This document shows positions 7,398-15,406 of a stretch of DNA of 64,000 nucleotides, piece by piece; within the stretch, counting starts at the first letter, position 1, and every line of letters begins with the position of its first letter. The DNA is from JAOUEA01 sp963734685 (GTDB lineage: Bacteria; Actinomycetota; UBA4738; HRBIN12), in NCBI GenBank assembly GCA_963734685.1, contig CAVTIC010000001.1:186001-250000 (forward strand), written 5' to 3'. The notes under the pieces were generated by a model, which saw only the letters and a list, made by a program, of their open reading frames with translations, ran no database searches and was not told the origin of the DNA. The translations under genes were made by a program, and so were the position numbers.

Positions 7398-9900
7398 TCA
7401 TCGACCCTGCGCCAGCCGTTCCTCCAACCGCCGCCGTGCCTCGAGGAACGGCCGCTCGAGCACCGCTCGATGATCCGCCTCGCCGTGATGGTGCGTGGCG
7501 TAGCCGTCGGGATACCGGGCCGCGCACTCCCGCATGTACGCGAGGCTTCCGTCGATCAACGTCAGCATGTACCTGGCATGGCCGGGGTCGAACATCGACC
7601 ACGCATCGCCCGTCGTGACGTAGATCGGGGACGTGTGCGCGAACACCGGCCGTCGCCAGACGTCGCGGTGCACGAGGCCGTCGTAGTACCCGGCCCCGCC
7701 GCAGCGGGCGGCGAGCCAGCCGTCACCGTCGAACCGCACCTCGGCACGCACCTCGAGCCGTCGCCACCGTCGCCGGTCGACTCGGCGACGACCTCACCGT
7801 TGCTGGACGATCTGGAGGGTCGACAGACGGGAAGACGCCCTCGGCGACCGCCTCGACGCTCACCGTCGCCACCGCCGGGGAGCTCGATCGTGTCGCCGAT
7901 CGCGCGGCCGTCGACCGCAGAACGTCAGCAGCGGGCCGCCGCTGAGGAACGTCCGGCCGGCGACGCACCGCCGCCCACCACGCGTCGTAGGTGAACTCCT
8001 CGTCGCCGAGGTCGCGCGTAGGTGCGGTAGAGCCCGACCGGCACGTCGCTCGACATCTTGTCGGTGCCGCCGACGAGCGGCAGCCGGTAGCCGCCGTTGA
8101 GGTAGCGGTAGTACTCCTCGTGGAAGTCCGCGCCGCTGGCACGATCATCTCGACCGCGTCGGCCCGGCCGGTCGCGATCAGCGTGGCCGGCTCGCCGTTC
8201 GGCAGCGGGAAGTGCGGGATGACGACCGTGCCGCCCTGCGCGTGGCAGCGGTCGGCCCAGTCGCTCTCGTCGTCTCGAGCGCCCCGCCGATCTCGGCCTC
8301 GCTCGGGCCGTCGGTGCACCAGGGCATGACCGGCTCGCGCAGCCCCAGCAGGATCAGGTGGCCGAGCACGTGCTGGCGGTTCTCCTGGCTCGACGGACGT
8401 GACGTGTCGGCCGTCGGGCGAGACGATCGGCCGGCCGGTGAAGTCCTCGGTGTTCGTGAACAGGTTCCCCCACTGGCTCTGCAGCAGGTTGACGACGTTC
8501 AGGTCCTCGCCCTGCGCCTCGGTCAGGGCGCCCTGCGTCGACAGGAAGTGGACGTGCGTGTCGCCCGAGAACCAGCCTCGGTCGTTCGCCGAGGTCCAGC
8601 GCCGGAGCCGCAGCGTCAGCTCCCGCTGGCCGCGCTCGATCCGCACCGGTTCGCGCAGCGGCTCGTACTCGAAGCCGCGCGCGACGTCGACGATCACCTC
8701 GCCGCGGGCAGCCAGCCCTGGCACGTCCCGTCGATGTAGGCGTAGGTGATCTGCCCGAGCCGCACGTCGCCGCCGACGTCGACGTGCCAGGTGTCGAGGT
8801 TGGAGTTGACGTGGTCGTGGTGGCCGTGCGGCTGGTACGGGACGCCCTCGGGCGAGCGGAAGTGGACGCGACACGGGACGGGCCGGCCGGTGTCGTCGTC
8901 GACCACGCGCACGTGCACCCAGTTCCGGCCCCGACTCGACGACCTCGATCGCGACCCCGTCTCGCTGCGCCGAGCCGCCGGCCGCGACCTCCCCCCAGGG
9001 GATCCTCGCCGTGCCGCCGGGCGCGTGGACCTCGACGGTCGCGGACGGCACGGCCGCGACCCTCGCGTATCCGAGCGGGCTCGTTGGATCCTCGTCTTCG
9101 CCGAACCCCGGCGTCGGATCGTCGAGGAAGGGCTCCGGCCCCCGCGGCAACGGGTAGGCGTACGAGGCGACCCCGCGATCCACCGACACGTCCCAACGAT
9201 CCGAGGCATCCACGGGTCGGGGAGCCGTGATCACGATCGGCCGGGCCGCATCGCGGACGAACGGCTCCTCGTCGAGGTGGGACAGCGTGATGGCGGCGAC
9301 CGCCACGCGCGAGCGGACCGCGCGGAGGCGGATCGCCTCGAGGTGCACGTCCGCTGACGGGTGCACCCACGACCACACGAACAGCTCGGTGACGACACCG
9401 TCCGGAGGCTCGGTCTGGCGGAAACCTGCCCCTCCCCACGCCCCCGCCCACCGATCGAACGGCTCGACCCTGCCCGCCCCCACGGCGAGGAAGGGCGCGT
9501 GCCACCCCCAGGTCCCGGGGGCGACAGCGATCTCGAATCCCTCGCGGATCGAGGACACGTGCGCGCGGCCGCCGGCCGAGACGAAGGCGTACGACGCCAC
9601 CTCGTCCCCGACGGCCGGCTCGTCCGCGGGGTCCGACCCCGGGAGCCGTCGATGCGCCACGAGCACCCGCGTGGCCGACCCGCGGATCGGGATCTCGACG
9701 TCGGGCCGTCCGGGCTCGAGGAGCACGATGGTGGCGCCGTCCGCGGCGCCCGCCGGCCCGATCAGGAACGGGAGCCCGTGGAACGTGCGTGCGCCGGCCT
9801 CGATCCGGCCCGCCGGATCGAGCACCTCGTCCTCGGGCGTGCACCAGGGGCCGAGGTCGATCGGCTCGTACTGGTCGAGCCGCCCGTCGGGGATCTCCAC
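7398..9900 (-). CDS. CehA/McbA-family PHP metallohydrolase, multiply frameshifted
   Basis: About 830 codons in all, spread over several frames. GTG 9900 follows GAGGAGG and begins VEIPDGRLDQYEP. A long N-terminal beta-rich region leads to NWVHVRVVDDDTGRPVPCRV (a carbohydrate-binding or transthyretin-like domain), then WFSGDTHVHFLSTQG, the metal-binding D-x-H-x-H start of a PHP hydrolase domain. The C-terminus (HTSPIYVTTGDAW) ends at 7398. CehA and McbA hydrolyse carbamate esters; most relatives are uncharacterised secreted hydrolases. At least five single-base breaks occur (near 8940, 8700, 8390, 8110 and 7750), most likely assembly errors. It is divergent from the His-rich paralog across operator site 3 and may be controlled by it. 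Confidence 0.8.
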
Positions 9901-9953
9901 GTCGATCGCCTCCTCGGCCCCTCTTGAGGAACGCGGGCACCTCGCGTATGGTA

Positions 9954-9967
9954 TGGGAACGTTGTCA
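9954..9967 (+). promoter_or_regulatory. Island operator, site 3
   Basis: TGGGAACGTTGTCA. Its last base is the A of the ATG of the downstream membrane-protein gene, so the repressor would cover the start codon itself. TGTCAT could be a -10 element. It also lies 54 bases upstream of the minus-strand PHP hydrolase start. Confidence 0.85.
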
Positions 9968-11073
9968 TGTTCCGCAACGCTCCGACGCCCTTGAACGTCG
10001 ACGCCTCGGCGCGGAGCCCCTGGGACCCCGTGCTCGCGCTGATGTCGCTCGCGGCGGCCGCGATCCACTTCGCGGTCACCGGCGACCACGCCCAAGAGCA
10101 CGTCGCCTTCGGCCTCTTCTTCCTCGTCGTCGCATGGGCGCAGGCGTTGTGGGCCGGCGCGACCGTCGTCCGGCCTCGGCGCTGGCTCTTCACGGCCGGG
10201 ATCGCTGGCAATGCCGCGATCGTCGCCGTGTGGGCGGCGTCCCGCACGGTCGGAGTGCCGATCGGGCCGCACCCCTGGACGCCCGAGGCGGCCGCGACGG
10301 CCGACGTCGTCAGCACGATCCTCGAGCTGGGGATCGTGGCGGGCTGCGTCGCCAGGCTCGCACGGGGCGTGCATCCCGAGCGCGCTCGTCACGCGGGTCG
10401 GGCCCCGATCGCCCTGGCGTTCGGCATCGTCCTGGTCGCGAGCGCCGCGATGACCACGGTCGGGAGCCACGGCCACGGGCCCGGTCCGACCACCCACGCC
10501 CACGACGCGACAGGCGCGTCCGCGGACGGACACGAGGACGACGGCCACCACCTCGCGGGGGGCTCCGGCGAGCCCGATCTCTTCCAGATCGCCACGATCC
10601 GCGATGCGACGCGCGAGTACCACGACGTGCACGTCGCCCTGGAGGACGGGTGGCGCAAGGAGCACCCGGACTGGCCCGAGACCGGCGCACACTTCTACCT
10701 CCCGGCGACGATCGACGGGCCGTACGTCGACCCGGGCGATCACTTGGCCGAGCCCGAGTACCTGATGTACTCGAAGTTCCTGACCGGCCGATGGAAGCTG
10801 GTCGCCGTCGCCTACTTCGTCGACCAGGCGGACTATCCCGAGCCCCCGGTCGGCCTCACGGGAGCGACGTACCACGAGCATGCGTGGAACTGCATCGTCG
10901 ACGACGAGGAGCTCGAGGAGGAGGACTGGGGGGTCATCTCGCGCGAGGAGTGCGAGATCATGGAAGGCACGTGGTCGCCGGGCGGCGTGTGGATGACCCA
11001 CGTGTGGCTCGTCGACAACCCGAACGGGATCTTCGCGGAGGAGAACCCGCTCCTCACGGCGCTGAAGGTCTGA
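9967..11073 (+). CDS. Five-TM, His-rich membrane protein (paralog B)
   Basis: A 368-residue paralog of the protein at 4539-5729 with the same architecture. Helices include LMSLAAAAIHFAV, FGLFFLVVAWAQALWAG and FTAGIAGNAAIVAVWAA. A His-rich linker follows (SHGHGPGPTTHAHD, GHEDDGHHLAG). The soluble domain has ETGAHFYLPATIDG, EPEYLMYSKFLTGRWKLVAVAY, YHEHAWNC and WMTHVWLVDNPNGIF. The conserved His and Cys of YHEHxWNC and the WMTHVWL string suggest a ligand or metal site. The ATG is fused to operator site 3 with no room for a ribosome binding site, suggesting a leaderless message or a later start; the N-terminal length matches paralog A. Function unknown. Confidence 0.85.
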   Translation: MFRNAPTPLNVDASARSPWDPVLALMSLAAAAIHFAVTGDHAQEHVAFGLFFLVVAWAQALWAGATVVRPRRWLFTAGIAGNAAIVAVWAASRTVGVPIGPHPWTPEAAATADVVSTILELGIVAGCVARLARGVHPERARHAGRAPIALAFGIVLVASAAMTTVGSHGHGPGPTTHAHDATGASADGHEDDGHHLAGGSGEPDLFQIATIRDATREYHDVHVALEDGWRKEHPDWPETGAHFYLPATIDGPYVDPGDHLAEPEYLMYSKFLTGRWKLVAVAYFVDQADYPEPPVGLTGATYHEHAWNCIVDDEELEEEDWGVISREECEIMEGTWSPGGVWMTHVWLVDNPNGIFAEENPLLTALKV

Positions 11074-11076
11074 CCG

Positions 11077-12228
11077 CTACCAGTCGAGGAGCGTGCCGTC
11101 GGGGCCGGTCGGTGTGTGCGGGCGCGGCGTGCCACCCGGATGCGCGGCGGCCACCTCGTCCACGAGCTCGACGCCGATCCCGGGTCTCGTCGGCGCGTCG
11201 ATCCAGCCCCCGTGGATCTCGAATGGCACGTCGACGATCTCGTCCCGCCACGGGACGTCCCCACGCACCTGCTCGAGGATCAGCAGGTTGGGGATCGCCA
11301 TCGCGACGTGCACGCTCACCATCGCGCCGATCGGCCCGTTGGGGTTGTGGGGCGCGACCGACACGTTCGCCCGTTCGGCGATCGACGCGATCCGGCCGAG
11401 CTCTGCGACACCGCAATAGCAGGCGTTGGGCTGGATGACCGCGCATGCCCTCCGCGCGACGAGCTCTGCGAAGTCGCGACTCTCATGGAGCCGCTCGCCG
11501 GTGGCGATCGGGATCGGCGTGGCCCTCGCGACCTCGACCAGGCCGTCCACGTCGCCGGGCTGGCACGGTTCCTCCAGGAACCACGGACGCGATGGCTCGA
11601 TCGCGCCGGCGACCTGGATCGCGGTCGCCGGCGTGGTGCGGCCGTGCAGATCCACCATGAGATCGGCGTCGTCGCCCACGCCCTCGCGGACGGCGGCGAC
11701 GAGCTCCTCGGTCCGGCGGAGGAAGCTCGCGTCTTCCAACGGCCGGGCCGGGGGAACCGGATAGACCTTCACGGCGTCGAAGCCCGCCTCGCGGGCCTCC
11801 CGCCCCGCATCCCGCCAGGCCTCGGGGCCGGGGGCGTCGCCGCCGAGCTCCGATCCGAGGTTCGCGTAGGTGCGGACCCGGTCGCGGACCGGACCGCCCA
11901 AGAGATCGACCAGTGGGACCCCCAAGGCTTTGGCCTTGATGTCCCACAACGCCTGCTCGATCCCGGAGATCGCCGCACTCGTCACGATCCCGCCGCGGAA
12001 GTACGGCGCGCGGATCATCGATCGCCGCCGACGCTCGACCGCGTTCGGATCCTCACCGACCAGCAGGTCGCGGAGGTCGCGCACCGCGCCACGGACCGCG
12101 TTCGGGTACCAGCCCAACGACGCCTCGCCCCATCCGACGAGGCCCGGCTCGTCGGTGTCGACCCGGATGAACACCCAATCCCGATCGCCCGCGTCAACGG
12201 CCCGCGTGGTGATGTCCCTGATCCGCAT
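11077..12228 (-). CDS. Enolase-superfamily sugar-acid dehydratase or racemase (MR/MLE)
   Basis: An intact 383-residue protein. The capping domain is MRIRDITTRAVDAG onward. The barrel shows FDAVKVYPVP, the metal ligands MVDLHGR, FLEEPCQPGD and ATGERLHES, and the catalytic His in VAPHNPNGPIG. It belongs to the mandelate racemase group, close to enzymes that dehydrate galactonate-type acids. ATG 12228 is only 12 bases from operator site 4, whose TATCAT points at this gene. It is convergent with the His-rich paralog B (4 bases apart). Which sugar acid it uses cannot be told. Confidence 0.92.
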   Translation of the reverse strand: MRIRDITTRAVDAGDRDWVFIRVDTDEPGLVGWGEASLGWYPNAVRGAVRDLRDLLVGEDPNAVERRRRSMIRAPYFRGGIVTSAAISGIEQALWDIKAKALGVPLVDLLGGPVRDRVRTYANLGSELGGDAPGPEAWRDAGREAREAGFDAVKVYPVPPARPLEDASFLRRTEELVAAVREGVGDDADLMVDLHGRTTPATAIQVAGAIEPSRPWFLEEPCQPGDVDGLVEVARATPIPIATGERLHESRDFAELVARRACAVIQPNACYCGVAELGRIASIAERANVSVAPHNPNGPIGAMVSVHVAMAIPNLLILEQVRGDVPWRDEIVDVPFEIHGGWIDAPTRPGIGVELVDEVAAAHPGGTPRPHTPTGPDGTLLDW

Positions 12229-12239
12229 GTCGAGGCGGA

Positions 12240-12253
12240 TGATATCGTTCCCA
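12240..12253 (-). promoter_or_regulatory. Island operator, site 4
   Basis: TGATATCGTTCCCA on plus, TGGGAACGATATCA on minus, followed there by T to give TATCAT. It lies between the divergent dehydratase (start 12228) and ADP-ribosylglycohydrolase (start 12273) genes, within 20 bases of both starts. Confidence 0.85.
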
Positions 12254-12272
12254 GACTCGCAAGGGGGACAGG

Positions 12273-13298
12273 TTGGAACCGTCGACGCAGGGTCCACCCG
12301 TGGAGCTCGCCGACCGGTTCCTCGCGGTCGTCGTCGGGGCGCGCGTCGGAGACGCGATGGGTGCCCCGACCGAGGGCATGAGCGCCGAGGAGATCGCGTC
12401 CCGGTTGGGATGGGTCGATCGGTTCACCGGCGACGGCACGGACGACTCGCTGATGGCCGCGCTGCTCGGCGATGCGCTGCTCGCGACGGGCGGGCACGCG
12501 GGGGTCGACGACTGGGCGGCGCAGTGGGTCGCCGGGCGCGAGCGCATGCAGGCGATCCGCGATCGGTTCTTCCCTTCGGTCCTGCACACGGCCGACAAGC
12601 TCGCGTGGGGCTTCCCCCCTCGCCGGGTCGCGGCGGGCAATATGCCGTCCAGCAGCTCGGCGATGAGCATGTGGCCGGTAGGACTGGTGAACGCCGGAGA
12701 TCCGCGGGCGGCCGCCGAGCAGGCGTACGCGCTCGCCGCCCTGATCCACGTGGGCGAGGTCGACTTCTGCCAGGACGCGGCCGCCGCGATCGCCGCGGCG
12801 GTAGCCGGTGGGCTCCGCCCTCAGGCAACCGTTGCCGACGTCGTGGCGGAGGCATTGGGCACGCTGCATCCGACGAGCGGAGCGGCGATGCGAGACCTGA
12901 TCTCGGAAGCGGTGGCAGCAGCCGAGGACGCATCGGGGTACGACGACCTCCGCGCGCGATTCGTCCGGTTCCACCGACCGATCGCGTGCGACTCGCGAGA
13001 GACGGTGCCTGCGGCCTTCGCCCTGGCGGTGTTGGCCGAAGGCGACCTGCAGCGAGGCGTCGAGTTCGCCGCGAACTTCGGCCGCGACACCGACACGATC
13101 GCGACGATGACGGGAGCGCTCTGCGGCGCGCTCGGTGGCCGCGACGCGATCCCCGAGTCATGGCTGTCGATGCTCGGTCCCGCCGCCGTCTCGGAGGCAG
13201 AGCGACTCGCGACCCGCCTCGCGAACCTCGCGCGCGCCAAGGTGGCCGATCGATCGGCTCGAGCCCGGACGGTGCCCGGGCTCCTCGCCGATCACTGA
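12273..13298 (+). CDS. ADP-ribosylglycohydrolase-fold protein (copy 1)
   Basis: A 341-residue all-alpha protein with the ADP-ribosylglycohydrolase signatures. VGDAMGAPTEG and FTGDGTDDSLMA (about residues 25-63) carry acidic magnesium ligands, and FGRDTDTIATMTG near residue 270 carries the second set. Family members remove ADP-ribose from proteins or hydrolyse related N- and O-glycosidic bonds; many in sugar clusters have unknown substrates. The start is TTG 12273 after a purine-rich AAGGGGG; GTG 12300 is an alternative. It is controlled with the divergent dehydratase by operator site 4. In this setting a nucleoside- or glycoside-cleaving role is as likely as true de-ADP-ribosylation. Confidence 0.9.
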   Translation: MEPSTQGPPVELADRFLAVVVGARVGDAMGAPTEGMSAEEIASRLGWVDRFTGDGTDDSLMAALLGDALLATGGHAGVDDWAAQWVAGRERMQAIRDRFFPSVLHTADKLAWGFPPRRVAAGNMPSSSSAMSMWPVGLVNAGDPRAAAEQAYALAALIHVGEVDFCQDAAAAIAAAVAGGLRPQATVADVVAEALGTLHPTSGAAMRDLISEAVAAAEDASGYDDLRARFVRFHRPIACDSRETVPAAFALAVLAEGDLQRGVEFAANFGRDTDTIATMTGALCGALGGRDAIPESWLSMLGPAAVSEAERLATRLANLARAKVADRSARARTVPGLLADH

Positions 13299-14422
13299 CG
13301 TTCAGCGTCCCTAAGGGAGGCTGCGGACCCCGGGACGACGTCGAAGCCGGGCAGCGCGCGGTGCAGCCCACCGGCCGCCGGGATCGCCTGGTATCGGCCG
13401 AGCAGCGCGAGGTCGGCCGGGCCGAGCCGCTCGTCGTACTTCGCCTGCCACCAGTATGGGTACGGCAGAGGCTGTGCGCTCACGTCGTCGAGCCGGGACA
13501 TCTCATCGGCTGTCAGCCTGAGCTCGGCCGCGGGCAGGTTCTGGATCAGCTGCTCGTCGGTCCGCGCGCCGATCACGAGCGAGGCCACCCCCGGCTTCGC
13601 GAGCAGGTACGACAGGGCGACCTGCGGCACCGGGCAGCCGCGCGATCCGGCGATCTCGATCACGGCGTCGACCGTCGCCCAGAGCCGCTCCTCGTCGTAG
13701 ATCGGCGGGTCCGGCCACCCCAGCATGCGCCGCGAGTCGCGCGGAGGTGGGGACCCGCGTCGCCAGCGACCGGTGAGTAACGCGCCGGCCAACGGGCTCC
13801 AGACCAGCACGCCCACGCCCTGGTCCAGGCCGAGGGGAACCAGCTCGTTCTCGGCCTCCCGCGCCTGGAGCGAGTAGTAGATCTGCTGGGCGACGAACCT
13901 CGGCAGACCGTCGCGCTCGGCGATCCCGAGCGCCTTCATCAGGTGCCATGCGGACCAGTTCGAGACTCCCACGTAGCGGACCTTCCCGCTCCGGATCAGG
14001 TCGTCGAGGGCAGCCAGCGTCTCCTCCAGCGGCGTCCTCCCGTCCCAACCGTGCATCTGCAGCAGATCGACGCGATCGGTCCGGAGCCGACGAAGGCTCC
14101 CTTCGCAGCACTGCAGGATGTGGCGGCGGGACAGGCCGAGGTCGTTCGGCTTCCCGGTCGTCCCGAAGAAGACCTTCGTGGCGATCACCGCCTCGTCACG
14201 ACGGGGGCCGAGGGCCTCGCCCAGCGCTTCCTCGCATCGACCGTCGCCGTAGGTCTCCGCGGTGTCGAAGAGGTTCACCCCGGCATCGAGCGCGATCGCG
14301 ACCTGCCGGGCCGCACCCCGGCGATCGACCGTACCGAACTCCTCGTGGGCGCCCCATCCCGTGGTGCCGACGCCGACGACCGACACCGACAATCCGGACC
14401 GGCCGAGCGATCGGTACTCCAC
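13292..14422 (-). CDS. Aldo/keto reductase
   Basis: 376 residues, longer than the usual 320-330 because of a C-terminal extension after the barrel (LGPADLALLGRYQAIPAAGG onward). The tetrad is Asp53 and Tyr58 (FDTAETYGDG), Lys83 (IATKVFF) and His124 (LLQMHGWDG). The NADP(H)-binding tail is VIGARTDEQLIQN. It resembles the large group of sugar-cluster reductases related to the YajO/Tas type. The gene overlaps the tail of the convergent ADP-ribosylglycohydrolase by seven bases. Operator site 5 lies 39 bases upstream, with its TATCAT oriented toward this gene. Confidence 0.92.
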   Translation of the reverse strand: MEYRSLGRSGLSVSVVGVGTTGWGAHEEFGTVDRRGAARQVAIALDAGVNLFDTAETYGDGRCEEALGEALGPRRDEAVIATKVFFGTTGKPNDLGLSRRHILQCCEGSLRRLRTDRVDLLQMHGWDGRTPLEETLAALDDLIRSGKVRYVGVSNWSAWHLMKALGIAERDGLPRFVAQQIYYSLQAREAENELVPLGLDQGVGVLVWSPLAGALLTGRWRRGSPPPRDSRRMLGWPDPPIYDEERLWATVDAVIEIAGSRGCPVPQVALSYLLAKPGVASLVIGARTDEQLIQNLPAAELRLTADEMSRLDDVSAQPLPYPYWWQAKYDERLGPADLALLGRYQAIPAAGGLHRALPGFDVVPGSAASLRDAERQ

Positions 14423-14460
14423 GCGCCCACCCTTCGGGACCTCGGGACTCGAGGGCAGGA

Positions 14461-14474
14461 TGATAACGTTCCCA
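14461..14474 (-). promoter_or_regulatory. Island operator, site 5
   Basis: TGATAACGTTCCCA on plus, TGGGAACGTTATCA on minus. It lies between the divergent aldo/keto reductase (start 14422) and 3-hydroxyisobutyrate dehydrogenase-like gene (start 14542). Confidence 0.85.
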
Positions 14475-14541
14475 GGTCCGACCAGGAAGTCGAAGCCGGA
14501 GCACGGTCGATGGAGCGAGGAGCCGCGGCGGTGACGATCCC

Positions 14542-15402
14542 ATGACCCGTGTCGCGTTCCTCGGCCTCGGCGCGATGGGGGCGCCGATGGCCGGGCGGGT
14601 GTTCGAGGCGGGCCACGACCTCACGGTCTGGAACCGGACGCCGGGCCGGGCGGACCCGCTGGTGGCGCGGGGGGCGACCGCCGCGACGACCCCGGCCGAG
14701 GCGGCCCGCGACGCCGAGGTGGTCGTCACGATGCTCGCCGACCCGGCGGCCCTCGACGACGTGATCGACGGGTTCGCCGGCTCGATCGGCCAGGACGCCG
14801 TGCTCGTCGACATGTCGACCGTCGGCCCGACGGCGATCCGGTCGGTCGCCGAACGATTGCGGCCGGTTCAGGTGCTCGACGCGCCGGTGCTCGGCTCGGT
14901 GCCTCAGGCAGAGACGGGCTCGCTCGTGATCCTCGTCGGGGGCGATCGCGACGCGCTGCTCCGGTGCACGGACGTGCTCGAGGCGATGGGGAAGGTCGTA
15001 CCCGTCGGAGGAACCGGCGCGGGCGCGACCGTCAAGCTCGCGAACAACGCCGCCGGCATGTCGGCTCTCGTCGCGCTCGGCGAGGTGCTCTCGTTCACCG
15101 ACCGCGCGGGCCTCGACCCCGAGACCGTGCTCGACGCGATCGGCATGGGCCCGCTCGCCTCGTTCGTGGAACGCTGGCGGCCCGGGGTGACCGAGGCCAC
15201 GGGCGGCCGGGTCGACTTCCGCCTGGTGCTGGCCCGCAAGGACCTCGCGCTCGCGGCCGAGGAGGCGCAGGAGCTCGGGGTCCGGCTGGAGATGGTGCGG
15301 GACGCGATCGCGGTGTGCGACGAGGCGATCGCCGCCGGGCTGGGAGACGAGGACAACACGGCGGTAGCCCGTCACCTGCGGGCGACGGAGCAGCCGGGCT
15401 GA
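14542..15402 (+). CDS. 3-hydroxyisobutyrate/tartronate-semialdehyde reductase-like dehydrogenase
   Basis: A 286-residue beta-hydroxyacid dehydrogenase. The N-terminal Rossmann motif is GLGAMGAPMA (residues 8-17). DAPVLGS at 113-119 corresponds to the usual DAPVSGG substrate loop, and the catalytic Lys165 lies in VKLANN. In sugar-acid pathways this family reduces tartronate semialdehyde or oxidises 3-hydroxy acids with NAD(P)(H), fitting downstream of the dehydratases and an aldolase. ATG 14542 has no strong ribosome binding site. Operator site 5 lies 68 bases upstream. DAPVLGS departs from the common form, so the substrate may differ. Confidence 0.9.
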   Translation: MTRVAFLGLGAMGAPMAGRVFEAGHDLTVWNRTPGRADPLVARGATAATTPAEAARDAEVVVTMLADPAALDDVIDGFAGSIGQDAVLVDMSTVGPTAIRSVAERLRPVQVLDAPVLGSVPQAETGSLVILVGGDRDALLRCTDVLEAMGKVVPVGGTGAGATVKLANNAAGMSALVALGEVLSFTDRAGLDPETVLDAIGMGPLASFVERWRPGVTEATGGRVDFRLVLARKDLALAAEEAQELGVRLEMVRDAIAVCDEAIAAGLGDEDNTAVARHLRATEQPG

Positions 15403-15406
15403 CCGC

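Noticed and set aside
7723..11001. A minus-strand open frame of 1092 codons
   Set aside because: Its right part is a shadow of the plus-strand His-rich membrane protein, and it has Asp/Arg-rich low-complexity composition; only the section matching the PHP hydrolase gene (left of 9900) is real.
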